Shown here: positions 7,491 through 16,557 of the stretch, piece after piece
Numbering within the stretch: the first letter of the stretch is position 1
Layout: each line of letters begins with the position of its first letter
Origin: VHCN01 sp964589935
Lineage (GTDB): Bacteria; Verrucomicrobiota; Verrucomicrobiia; Limisphaerales; VHCN01
NCBI GenBank assembly: GCA_964589935.1
Contig: CAZPVD010000001.1
Location: 558,001 to 622,000 of the forward strand
DNA length: 64,000 bases
Reading direction: 5' to 3'
Made by a program: the position numbers and the translations under genes
Notes under the pieces: generated by a model
What the model was told of the DNA's origin: nothing
Seen by the model: only the letters and a program-made list of their open reading frames with translations
The model's database searches: none

Positions 7491-9500
7491 ATGGAACTTT
7501 TTCCACCCCGCACGAACGTGATGTTGAACCTGACCGATGCCCGACGCCGGAACGAGCCTCTGCTGCGGCGGCTGGGCGCGTCGTGGCTGTGGTGCGTGTG
7601 CGCGCTGCTGGCGCTGACGGCTTCGGTGCGGGCGCAGGGGACGGCCTTCACCTTCCAGGGGCGGCTGACCGACGGCGGCGGGCCGGCCAACGGCGGATAT
7701 GATTTCCAGTTCACCCTCAAGGACGCGGCCAGCGCCGGCAACACGGTGGGCAGCGCCCTCGTGTTCAATCCGGTGGCGGTCACGAACGGCCTCTTCACCG
7801 TCGCGCTGGATTTTGGCGCCAGCGCGTTCACCGGCGCGGCGCGCTGGCTGGAAGTGGGCGCGCGCACGAACGGCGCGGTCAGCGCGTATGTGATCCTGAC
7901 GCCGCGCACGGCGCTGACGGCGACGCCTTACGCGATCTATGCGACGCCGCCCGCCGCGCTGGACACGTTGAGCGCGCAGATCGCGGCGCTGACGGCGCAA
8001 TTGAACACGCAGGTCGCCGGACTCAACGCGCAGCTCACGAACTTGAGCGCGCTGTTCACCAACCTCAACTCGCAGACGACGAATTTGAATTCGCAGGTGA
8101 CGAACCTGAATGTGTTGACGACCAATCTCAACACGCAGTTCGCCGGGTTGAATCTGCAAGTGCTCGGAATTGGCGCGCAGGTGACGAACTTGAACACGCA
8201 GGGGACGGGCCTGACATCGCAGCTCGCGGCACTGGGCTTGCAGATTACGAACCTGAACTCGCAGGTGACTAATTTGAACACGCAGGTGACGAACCTGAGC
8301 TTGCAGATCGTCGCCGTCACGAACGGAACGCCGGCGAGCATCCCCATTGGCGTGCCGGTCGTGTCCGCAGACCCGGCGGACGCCTCCTACCTCGCGAATG
8401 GCTTGCAGTTGTTCTTCACGGTGGCCTCGCCCGCGTGGGTGAACGGCTCGGCCGCGGCGGCGGCATCCCCACGGTCGGGACATTCAGCCGTATGGACGGG
8501 GCAGCAGATGATCGTGTGGGGCGGAGACCTCGGTGCCGGCTCCTACACGGCCGGCGGGTCGGGATACTTCCCGACGACGGATCAATGGCAGGCGGTGGCG
8601 GGCTTCCAGGCGCCGACGCCGCGCTCGGCACACACCGCCGTCTGGACGGGCAGCGAAATGATCGTGTTCGGCGGGTTCGGGGCGCTGGGCTTCGCCACCA
8701 ATGCCGCGCGCTACAGCCTCACGAACCTGTCGTGGAGCAGCGTGTCCGCCGTCAACGCCCCCGCGGCGCGCGATGGACACGTCGCGGTGTGGACCGGCAG
8801 CCGCATGGTGGTCTTCAGCGGGCGCAACCCGATGGGCTTGCTCGCCGATGGCGGCGCTTACGATCCCGTGGCGGATGCGTGGAGCGGATTGCCGGTGTCT
8901 GGCGCGCCCGATGGCCGGCGCTTCGCCGCCGCGGTCTGGACCGGCACCCAAATGGTCGTGTGGGGCGGCCAAGGTAATCTCACTGAGCTTGGAACAGGCG
9001 GGCGCTTGGTCTGCGATGTCAACGGCGTGCCCCAACAATGGCTGCCCATCAGCATGACGGGCGCGCCTTCCGCACGCATCGGTCACACGGCGATCTGGAC
9101 AGGCGCGAAAGTCATCATCTGGGGCGGGCAATCCGGCGGCGTGTTCCTCAACGACGGCGCGCTTTACGATCCGGCAACGGACACTTGGACGACGCTGCCC
9201 GCAACAGGCGCGCCGACGGCCCGCGCGAACCATGTTGCGGTCTGGTCCGGCTCGGAGATGCTCGTCTTCAGCGGTGAGGACGCCGCCGGCACGCTCCCGA
9301 ACGGCGCGGCCTACGACCCGTTGAGGAACCGGTGGCGCACGCTGGACACCTCGACCGGCGCGCTGTCCCGGACGCGCTCAACCGCAATCTGGTCGGGCAC
9401 GGAACTGGTGATGTTTGGCGGCGTGTCGGCGAATTCACCCGTCGCAGCACCGCAGCGTCTCAGCCCGCAGCCGGCCTGGTATTTCTACCGCAAACCATGA
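7491..9500 (+). CDS. Exported coiled-coil-stalk / seven-bladed Kelch-like propeller protein
   Basis: The 669-residue protein has a long signal sequence ending at about residue 48 (..TASVRA-Q). An N-terminal FQGRLTDGG...TATPYAIYA domain (about 50-155) of the type seen on tail-fibre-like surface proteins follows. A stalk of near-perfect heptads (about 158-279, units such as Q-V-T-N-L-N-x) should form a multimeric coiled coil. Residues about 320-665 contain seven W-[TS]-G-x-x-[MLV]-I-V-[WF]-G-G blade motifs, so a single seven-bladed propeller is expected. The start is ambiguous between ATG 7491, TTG 7488 and ATG 7521; all keep the signal peptide. Its stop overlaps the next ATG (ATGA at 9497-9500), indicating translational coupling. 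Confidence 0.8.
   Translation: MELFPPRTNVMLNLTDARRRNEPLLRRLGASWLWCVCALLALTASVRAQGTAFTFQGRLTDGGGPANGGYDFQFTLKDAASAGNTVGSALVFNPVAVTNGLFTVALDFGASAFTGAARWLEVGARTNGAVSAYVILTPRTALTATPYAIYATPPAALDTLSAQIAALTAQLNTQVAGLNAQLTNLSALFTNLNSQTTNLNSQVTNLNVLTTNLNTQFAGLNLQVLGIGAQVTNLNTQGTGLTSQLAALGLQITNLNSQVTNLNTQVTNLSLQIVAVTNGTPASIPIGVPVVSADPADASYLANGLQLFFTVASPAWVNGSAAAAASPRSGHSAVWTGQQMIVWGGDLGAGSYTAGGSGYFPTTDQWQAVAGFQAPTPRSAHTAVWTGSEMIVFGGFGALGFATNAARYSLTNLSWSSVSAVNAPAARDGHVAVWTGSRMVVFSGRNPMGLLADGGAYDPVADAWSGLPVSGAPDGRRFAAAVWTGTQMVVWGGQGNLTELGTGGRLVCDVNGVPQQWLPISMTGAPSARIGHTAIWTGAKVIIWGGQSGGVFLNDGALYDPATDTWTTLPATGAPTARANHVAVWSGSEMLVFSGEDAAGTLPNGAAYDPLRNRWRTLDTSTGALSRTRSTAIWSGTELVMFGGVSANSPVAAPQRLSPQPAWYFYRKP
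7950..8325 (+). repeat. 21-nt coding repeats for coiled-coil heptads
   Basis: About seventeen degenerate 21-nt units of the type AACCTGAACTCGCAGGTGACG encode the heptads N-L-N-[ST]-Q-V-T. The period matches the two non-coding 21-bp arrays in this window, but here the protein clearly explains it: hydrophobic a/d positions (V/L) recur every seven residues. It was probably expanded by slippage or unequal recombination. Confidence 0.8.
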
Positions 9501-11374
9501 AGACGAACACACCTCCACATTTCATTTCTGCGTGGCGCGGAGCATGGAACACGTTCCTTGCCGCCGTCGTGCTGTTGCTTGGGTTCACATTTGCGCCAAC
9601 CGCACGCGCCCAATGGACGACGCAGACCATCACGCTCAAGCCGGGCTGGAACGCGGTGTTTCTGCACGTGGACGTTTTTCAAACCACGCTCGACGCGAGC
9701 GTCGGCGCAGACCCCGCGAATCCCATCTCCGAAATCTGGCTCTGGCAGCCAGTGCTCGCGCCGGGTCGCTTCATCAACAACCCCGAACAGCCGACGGTCG
9801 TGAACAACGACTGGGCCTTGTGGAACCGCACCAACAGCACCTACGGCGTGCTCACGCGGTTGCTCGGCAACAACGCCTATCTCGTCCGTAACACCAGCGC
9901 CGCGCCGTATGTCTGGACCATTTTCGGCAGCCCGGTGCCGCCGCGTTACACATGGACCGCGCAGGGGGTGAACTTTCTCGGTTTCTCGACGCCGGAGGTC
10001 AACCCGCCGGTGGTGGACACGTTCTTCAGTCCCGTGCCTGCGCTGCAAAACCTCGCCGAGTTTTTCTACTATCCCGGCAACGAGGCACCCGGCGCACCGC
10101 CTACGACGGCGCAGTTGTTCACGCGCTTCTCGACCCGGCTCACGCGCGGTCAGGCCTTCTGGATTCGGGCGGGTAATCTCTACAACAACTACTTCGGTCC
10201 GCTACAGGTCATCCCGCAAAACGCCGATGGCATTCACTTCAACACCGACCTCGGGCAGTTCAGCCTGCGCATCCGAAACCTGACCGCTTCGACGATTTTT
10301 GTCACGAACTCGGTCCTGCCTTCGCTGCCGGCGCCGTCGGGTTTCGTGCCTATCGTCGGGACGCCGCCGTTGCTGCTCCGGGGCGACCTCAACGTCACCA
10401 ATCAGGTTTTCGCGTTCTCGGATTTCTCCGCACCGCGTGTCATCACGCTTGCACCGCAAGGGCAGCCGGGGTCTTCCGTCGAAGTTGTCATCGGCCTGAA
10501 TCGCACGGCGATGACCAACGCGCCCAACGCGCCGGGCGACATCTACGCTGGCATCTTCCGCCTGACCGACTCGCTCGGCTATTCGCAGATTGACCTCCCG
10601 GTCACGGCGGTGAAGACCTCCACGCGCGGTCTCTGGATCGGCAACGCGCTGGTCTCCCAGGTGCGGCAGTATCTCAAGGCTTATCAGAAGGATGCCAGCG
10701 GGCAGCCCGTTGTCGGCGCGATCAACTCGACCGGCGCGCCCTACGTTATCACGAACATTGACACTTCGATTGGACCCACGGCGGCGGCGTTCCCGTTGCG
10801 GCTGATAATTCATGTGGACACGAACGACACGGTGCGGTTGTTGCAGCGCGTTTATACCGGCTTTGATTTGAACACCAACGTCGTGCTTACACTTAATGAG
10901 AGTCAGCTTGATCCAAAGCAATTGGGGTCCGCCCGCCGCATCAGCGCGGCTCATCTGCCGTGGACGCCGACCAACCAAGTCTGGGCGTTCGCCGGCTCCT
11001 TCCAGCTTGGCCAAACCCTCACCAACACCATTACGGTCAACTACAACGACCACGCATCGAATCCGTTCCTGCACACGTATCATCCCGATCACGACAACCT
11101 CAACGCGCTGTTCAACGCCATCCAGCCGATTGGCGTCGAGTCCTACGGCGTGAAGCGGCAGATCGTCCTGACTCTCACACCGCCGGACACGGATTACACG
11201 AGCCTCACCACGGGCAGCACCATTGTGAACGGCACGTATCAGGAGGACATCACCTTTATCGGCCGCTCTTACGTGATCGGGCCGATGACGACAAACGAGT
11301 CAAAGACCATTTCCACGAGCGGCAGCTTCCGGCTCAACCGCATCAGTCCGGTCTCGACGCTGACAATGCCGTGA
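9497..11374 (+). CDS. Exported protein of unknown function
   Basis: A 625-residue protein with a signal peptide (about 1-39, hydrophobic LAAVVLLLGFTFA, cleavage after A-R-A). The mature part begins with QWTTQTITLKPGWNAVFLHV. It is rich in Asn, Thr, Pro and aromatics, and beta-rich in character. It contains LTRGQAFWIRAG near residue 220, a style I have seen in secreted PVC proteins of no known function. No catalytic motif, lipobox or membrane anchor is visible. The ATGA overlap with the upstream propeller gene and the 31-bp gap to the next gene place it inside the co-transcribed block. The start at ATG 9497 is clear because it gives a clean signal peptide. Confidence 0.75.
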   Translation: MKTNTPPHFISAWRGAWNTFLAAVVLLLGFTFAPTARAQWTTQTITLKPGWNAVFLHVDVFQTTLDASVGADPANPISEIWLWQPVLAPGRFINNPEQPTVVNNDWALWNRTNSTYGVLTRLLGNNAYLVRNTSAAPYVWTIFGSPVPPRYTWTAQGVNFLGFSTPEVNPPVVDTFFSPVPALQNLAEFFYYPGNEAPGAPPTTAQLFTRFSTRLTRGQAFWIRAGNLYNNYFGPLQVIPQNADGIHFNTDLGQFSLRIRNLTASTIFVTNSVLPSLPAPSGFVPIVGTPPLLLRGDLNVTNQVFAFSDFSAPRVITLAPQGQPGSSVEVVIGLNRTAMTNAPNAPGDIYAGIFRLTDSLGYSQIDLPVTAVKTSTRGLWIGNALVSQVRQYLKAYQKDASGQPVVGAINSTGAPYVITNIDTSIGPTAAAFPLRLIIHVDTNDTVRLLQRVYTGFDLNTNVVLTLNESQLDPKQLGSARRISAAHLPWTPTNQVWAFAGSFQLGQTLTNTITVNYNDHASNPFLHTYHPDHDNLNALFNAIQPIGVESYGVKRQIVLTLTPPDTDYTSLTTGSTIVNGTYQEDITFIGRSYVIGPMTTNESKTISTSGSFRLNRISPVSTLTMP

Positions 11375-11405
11375 TGCCCAAACCGACCGCTGAATTTTCA
11401 ACCTT

Positions 11406-14400
11406 ATGAACGCACATTTCAAATCCGGCCGGGGCACCGTGCTACTGCGCGCGCTGAGAGCGTTCGCGCTCGGCCTGCTGTTCGCCGCAAACGCGCCCGC
11501 CGTGGATCAGTTCCCACCGGGCAAGCTGACATTCCAAGGCTACCTGAGCGATGCCACCGGTGCTCCGCTTGGCCGTCCCATGGCGACCAACGTCACGGTG
11601 GTTTTCCGTCTTTATCGTAACGCTACGGGCACGAACGCGGCCGACATCGTATGGGGCGAGCAACAAAGCGTGACCGTCAACAACGGCTTCTTCAGCGCGC
11701 TGCTCGGCAGCGGCAGCCCCACCGGCTCGACGAACGATTTCTTCACCGCTAACCTTGCGAGCCTCTTTACGGGGCCGGATGCCTCGGATCGTTTCCTTGG
11801 TGTCACCGTGGTCGGACAGGGCACGGAAATTTCACCGCGCATCCAGTTCTTCTCGTCGCCGTTCGCCTACCTAAGTCGTGCGACCGCGGCGTTGTTAAAT
11901 GAAAACTCCGTCTCCGTCATCAGCACTGCCTCCAACGCCGCGGGCATCAACATTCCCGGTGCGCCCGCTGCGATGCTCGACATCAACGGCAATGTGAAGG
12001 CCCTCGGATTCTCCGGCGACGGGTCGGCTATCACGGGCATTCCGATCACCGCAGCCAGCATCACGGGCACGTTCTCCGCCGCCCAGATTCCCGATGGCAC
12101 GGTGACCGGTGCGAAACTCGCGAACCAGTCCGTTGGTGCCGCACAGCTCGTTGCCAACTCCGTCAACGCCGCAAAGCTTTCGCCCGATGCCGCGCTGGCG
12201 GTGGCGGGGCAGGCTGGCGGCGTGGGCAACGGCGGCGTAATTGTCTCGGGCAAGAAGCTGGACACCGTGCTGCGCAACCTGGGCTACGTGAACATCGGGC
12301 AAGCTTCGTTCGACGGACCCAAGTGGACCATCCGCGCCACAAAAGACACACCCAATGCGCCCACGTCGCGCTTGAATCGCATCGGTAGCAGCGAGAATCG
12401 CCAATCCGCCACCATCTGGACCGGCAGCAAATGGATCATGTATTCGGGCATGAATTTCAACTCCACCGCCTACATCACGGACGGCGGCATCTTTGACCCC
12501 GCGCTCAATTCATGGACGCCCATCTCGACCGTGAATGCGCCGGTGCCGCGGGACGAGATCAATTTTATCTGGTCCGGCACGAAGGGAATCTTTTGGGGCG
12601 GACACAATGGCGGCTCGCTGGCCGCCGGCGCGCTCTATGACCCGGTAGCAAACCAGTGGTCCGCCATGAACGCCACGGGAGAGCCGGCAGCCCGTAACCG
12701 CCATCGTTCGGTCTGGACTGGGAGCGAGATGTTTGTCTGGGGCGGGTGTCTCAACAGCATTAACAACAACCCCAACAACGGCGGACTCTACAGTCTCGCG
12801 ACGAACGGTTGGCGGGCCATTGCCGCTGCTCCCATCGCTGGCCGGCGTGACTACAACTGCTTCTGGACCGGCAGCGAAGTGCTCGTCTGGGGCGGCGTGG
12901 CCGCCGGCACCTACAAGAACGACGGTGCGCTTTACAACCCCGTCAGTAACACTTGGCGCTTGATGAGCACCGTCAACGCCCCGACCGCGCGCGAGGCGGG
13001 CATGGCCGTCTTCACCGGCAAGGAGTTCATTGTTTGGGGCGGCAACAGCACCACCAGCCTCGCCAACTCCGACGGCGGCCGCTACGACGTGGCCACGGAC
13101 ACGTGGATTCCCTTTTTCACGCCAAACATAAGATTCTTTTTCGAGGGCGCCGCTTTTTGGAACGGCAGCAAGGTTTACTTCGTTCAAGGACAGGACGGTG
13201 CTGTCTACGTCAATGAGGGGAGCAGCGGTTTCACTTCAGGCTGGAGCTTTGATCCGTCGAACAACAAGTGGGACTACCTTCCGCAGGCTCCCATCACCCA
13301 GTCTTGGATGCCCCACGCTTGGACCGGCACCGAGCTGCTGACCTTCGCCACCTTCCGCGACGGCAATGACCGCACCGTGCTCTCCTTCAAGCCCGAGACG
13401 GAAACCTACTTTTACGCCAAGACGACACCTTCCACCGACAAGTGGGACATCCGTGCCACCAAGGACACGCCCAATGCGCCGCTGCCGCGCGTCCAGAGTA
13501 ACGTCGGCACGCCGACGAGGTCGCTGTGGACCGGCAGCAAGTTCATCGTCTGGGGCGACGTCGCCCTTCCCATGACCTCGGGTGCATATCTGAACAGCGG
13601 AGGGATGTTTGACCCCGCAAACAACTCGTGGCAGCTCATGACACTCACGAACGCCCCCAGCCCTCGGACGCAGTTCTCCGCGGTGTGGACGGGCAGCAAG
13701 GCGATTTACTGGGGTGGCTTCACCAACAACTTCACCGGGGACGGCGAGCTCTTCGATCCGGTTGCCAACTCGTGGACCACAGTCAATCCCACGAATGCAC
13801 CCTCTGCCCGCTGCCGGCACTCGGCTGTCTGGACCGGCACGGAGATGATTGTCTGGGGTGGCTCGGTAAACACGACCCAGGGGGTGACGAACAACGGCGC
13901 GCGCTACAACCCCGTGACCGACACTTGGACTGCCATGGCTGCCAGCCCGTTGAGCAACCGATGCGATCACGTCGCGATTTGGACGGGCACCGAGATGCTG
14001 ATTTGGGGCGGCAGCACTAACGACAACATCAATCTCGGAGCATTTGGAAACGGCGCGCGCTACAACCCGGCCACAGACTCCTGGACGCCGATGAGTTCTG
14101 TCAACGCGCCCATCGCGCGCTCTCTGCCGCTCGGTGTCTGGACGGGCACCGAGTTGATTATCTGGGGCGGCTTTCTCGGCCTCACCAACAGCAACACTGG
14201 CGCACGCTACAACCCGGCCACCGACACATGGACTCCGTTCGACACCGGCAGCTACACGTGGTCGCAGGAGGCCACTGCCGTGTGGACCGGCTCGAAGGTT
14301 CTGTTTGCCGGCGGCGCAAACTCACTGGGTCTGGTCAATCAAAGCGGCATCGGTGGTATCACCTACACGCCTTCCACTGGAGCTGTGGGCACGCTGCCGG

Positions 14401-14519
14401 TCGCGCCCATCAACCAGCGCAACATGACTTATGCGTGGACCGGCACCGAACTCCTGACCTTCGGCGCATGGGATGATTTTGAGGACCGCACCGTGCTGTC
14501 CTACCGGCCATCGCCATGA
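11406..14519 (+). CDS. Exported tail-fibre-like protein with two seven-bladed Kelch-like propellers
   Basis: A 1,037-residue protein. A signal peptide (about 1-33) precedes the FQGYLSDATGAPLG domain. A stalk-like region (about 200-270) has repeats of the form A-x-I-T-G-T-x-x-A-A-Q-I-x-D-G-T-V-T-x-A-K-L-A, typical of fibre shafts. Fourteen W-[TNS]-G-[ST]-[KE] blade motifs then follow, falling into two sets of seven (about 301-672 and 678-1035). Each set opens with the same IRATKDTPNAP segment, so the second propeller arose by duplication inside the gene. The stop overlaps an in-frame ATG of the next gene (ATGA at 14516). It is a paralogue of the genes at 7491, 14549 and 16558. Confidence 0.8.
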   Translation: MNAHFKSGRGTVLLRALRAFALGLLFAANAPAVDQFPPGKLTFQGYLSDATGAPLGRPMATNVTVVFRLYRNATGTNAADIVWGEQQSVTVNNGFFSALLGSGSPTGSTNDFFTANLASLFTGPDASDRFLGVTVVGQGTEISPRIQFFSSPFAYLSRATAALLNENSVSVISTASNAAGINIPGAPAAMLDINGNVKALGFSGDGSAITGIPITAASITGTFSAAQIPDGTVTGAKLANQSVGAAQLVANSVNAAKLSPDAALAVAGQAGGVGNGGVIVSGKKLDTVLRNLGYVNIGQASFDGPKWTIRATKDTPNAPTSRLNRIGSSENRQSATIWTGSKWIMYSGMNFNSTAYITDGGIFDPALNSWTPISTVNAPVPRDEINFIWSGTKGIFWGGHNGGSLAAGALYDPVANQWSAMNATGEPAARNRHRSVWTGSEMFVWGGCLNSINNNPNNGGLYSLATNGWRAIAAAPIAGRRDYNCFWTGSEVLVWGGVAAGTYKNDGALYNPVSNTWRLMSTVNAPTAREAGMAVFTGKEFIVWGGNSTTSLANSDGGRYDVATDTWIPFFTPNIRFFFEGAAFWNGSKVYFVQGQDGAVYVNEGSSGFTSGWSFDPSNNKWDYLPQAPITQSWMPHAWTGTELLTFATFRDGNDRTVLSFKPETETYFYAKTTPSTDKWDIRATKDTPNAPLPRVQSNVGTPTRSLWTGSKFIVWGDVALPMTSGAYLNSGGMFDPANNSWQLMTLTNAPSPRTQFSAVWTGSKAIYWGGFTNNFTGDGELFDPVANSWTTVNPTNAPSARCRHSAVWTGTEMIVWGGSVNTTQGVTNNGARYNPVTDTWTAMAASPLSNRCDHVAIWTGTEMLIWGGSTNDNINLGAFGNGARYNPATDSWTPMSSVNAPIARSLPLGVWTGTELIIWGGFLGLTNSNTGARYNPATDTWTPFDTGSYTWSQEATAVWTGSKVLFAGGANSLGLVNQSGIGGITYTPSTGAVGTLPVAPINQRNMTYAWTGTELLTFGAWDDFEDRTVLSYRPSP

Positions 14520-14548
14520 ACGAAATTTCACACGCAACCTGCACGAAC

Positions 14549-16537
14549 ATGAAACGATCCAGCCAGAACTTGTCTGTTTTACTGGCCCTGAGCCTCTTGA
14601 GCATCGCGCTGCCTTCACTTCGCGCCGCCGACGCGCTGCCTCCGGGCCGCATCGCCTTTCAAGGCTTCCTCACCGAGTCCGGCGCGCCGGTCGGGAATGT
14701 CAATCCAGTCAACCGCACGGTCGTGTTCCGCATTTATCGCAACGCCGCCGGCACCGCGCCCGCTGACATCGTGTGGACCGAGCAGCAGACTCTCGTTGTG
14801 GATCAGGGCCACTACACGACGCTGCTTGGCAACGGCGTCGCCGTTGGAGCCGAGCCGTTCACGAACAATCTCTCCGGCATTTTCATCGGCCTTGACGCTT
14901 CGCAGCGCTTTCTTGGCATCACTCCGCAGGGGCAGCCGGAAATCAAACCGCGCATCCAGTTCTTCGCGTCGCCGTTCGCGCAATACAGCCGCGCGGCTGG
15001 CATGCTCGTCAGCGGCACCGGCACGCCCTTCGTCACCGTCGTGGGGACGAACGTCGGCGTGAACCTTGCGGGCGCGCCCACCGCCTCCCTCGATGTGGGT
15101 GGCACCTTGAAGGCCGCGTCCTTCACTGGGAGCGGCGTGCAGCTCTCGGGGGTGACTGTCACCGCCGCGCGCATCACCGGCACCATCACCGCCGCGCAGA
15201 TTGCGGACGGGACGCTGACTTCCTCGAAGATCGCCACCAGTGCGGTGGACACGGCGCAACTTGCCGACGCTTCGGTGACCTCAGACAAACTCTCCGCGAG
15301 CGCGGTCGCTGCAATGGCCGCACAGATCGGCGGCGTCGGCTCCGGGGCCATCATCGTCTCGACCAACGCGAACAACACGACCCTCACCACGCTGGGCTTT
15401 GTGAACGTCGGCCCGGCCACGCTGGACGGCGAGACTTACACGGTGAAGGCTTTCGTCGGCGCGCCCAATGCGCCGGGCGTGCGCTTTGCCATTTACGGGA
15501 GCGGCGAATCGCAAGCCCGCCAGTCTGCATGGACGGGCAGCAAGTGGATCATCTGGGGTGGCACCACTGCGGGTGTCACAGCCAACTACGGGGATGGCCG
15601 CATCTTTGACCCGGCGCTGGGGACCTGGTCCGTGATGTCGAGCGTCAACGCTCCGAGCGCGCGCCGTGAGATTCAGACAGCTTGGACGGGAACCAAATAT
15701 TTGGTCTGGGGTGGCATTGGGGCAGCAATCTTTGGGGACGGGAAAATTTACGACCCGGCCACCGATACTTGGACGGCGATGAGCAACACCGGGGCACCGA
15801 GCGCGCGCACGCGCTTCGTTAGCATCTGGACGGGCACGGAATGGATTATCTGGGGCGGCTTCGCCGGGACCGGCACGGAAAAGAATGATGGGGCGATTTA
15901 TAATCCCGCCACGGACACATGGCGTCCCATGGCGGCCAGTCCGCTCGCAGCGCGCATTGACCACAGCGCTGTGTGGACGGGCACAGAGATAATCATCCAA
16001 GGTGGTTGGGATCCTTCGAGTAGCACTTACTTCGACGATGGTGCCCGCTACAATCCGGCGACCGACACATGGACACCGATGCCGTTCTCTCCGCTCGGCA
16101 AGGCGGCCTATCAAGGTGCCGTCTGGACCGGCACGGAGATGATCATCTACGGCGGGTCGAACCCTGGCAACGTGCATGGCGGCGCGCGTTACAACCCGGT
16201 CAGCAACACTTGGAAATCCATCAGCCCGGGCATCGCCGTCTTCCAGGCGCGGTATCGTCCGCTCGTCGCCTGGACGGGCGTTGAGATGATCATCTGGGGC
16301 GGTGGCAACTTGGCCACCGGTCTCCCTGATGGTGTCCGCTACAATCCCGCGACGGACACCTGGGTGCCCTTGGCGAATGGCAACAACTTCATCGCCGCCG
16401 GGAGTAACCTGCACGACATCTTCTACACTTGGACCGGAAGCGAGTTCATGTGGATGGGCTTCTGGAACGACGGCGGCAACAACGCGGTCTATTCCTACCG
16501 CCCGCCCCGCGCCGCCTACCTCTACGCCAAGCCGTGA
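14549..16537 (+). CDS. Exported tail-fibre-like protein with one seven-bladed Kelch-like propeller
   Basis: A 662-residue paralogue of the neighbouring propeller proteins. The signal peptide MKRSSQNLSVLLALSLLSIA..LRA is followed by the FQGFLTESGAP domain, then a stalk (TAARITGTITAAQIADGTL..SSKIATSAVDTAQLADASV), then seven W-T-G-[ST]-[KE] blades (about 315-655). I prefer ATG 14549 over the overlapping ATG 14516, since MKRS begins the paralogue downstream in the same way and both are preceded by the same CACGAACATGAAACG context. The gap to the next gene is 20 bp. Confidence 0.8.
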   Translation: MKRSSQNLSVLLALSLLSIALPSLRAADALPPGRIAFQGFLTESGAPVGNVNPVNRTVVFRIYRNAAGTAPADIVWTEQQTLVVDQGHYTTLLGNGVAVGAEPFTNNLSGIFIGLDASQRFLGITPQGQPEIKPRIQFFASPFAQYSRAAGMLVSGTGTPFVTVVGTNVGVNLAGAPTASLDVGGTLKAASFTGSGVQLSGVTVTAARITGTITAAQIADGTLTSSKIATSAVDTAQLADASVTSDKLSASAVAAMAAQIGGVGSGAIIVSTNANNTTLTTLGFVNVGPATLDGETYTVKAFVGAPNAPGVRFAIYGSGESQARQSAWTGSKWIIWGGTTAGVTANYGDGRIFDPALGTWSVMSSVNAPSARREIQTAWTGTKYLVWGGIGAAIFGDGKIYDPATDTWTAMSNTGAPSARTRFVSIWTGTEWIIWGGFAGTGTEKNDGAIYNPATDTWRPMAASPLAARIDHSAVWTGTEIIIQGGWDPSSSTYFDDGARYNPATDTWTPMPFSPLGKAAYQGAVWTGTEMIIYGGSNPGNVHGGARYNPVSNTWKSISPGIAVFQARYRPLVAWTGVEMIIWGGGNLATGLPDGVRYNPATDTWVPLANGNNFIAAGSNLHDIFYTWTGSEFMWMGFWNDGGNNAVYSYRPPRAAYLYAKP

Positions 16538-16557
16538 ACTTTCACACACGCACGAAC

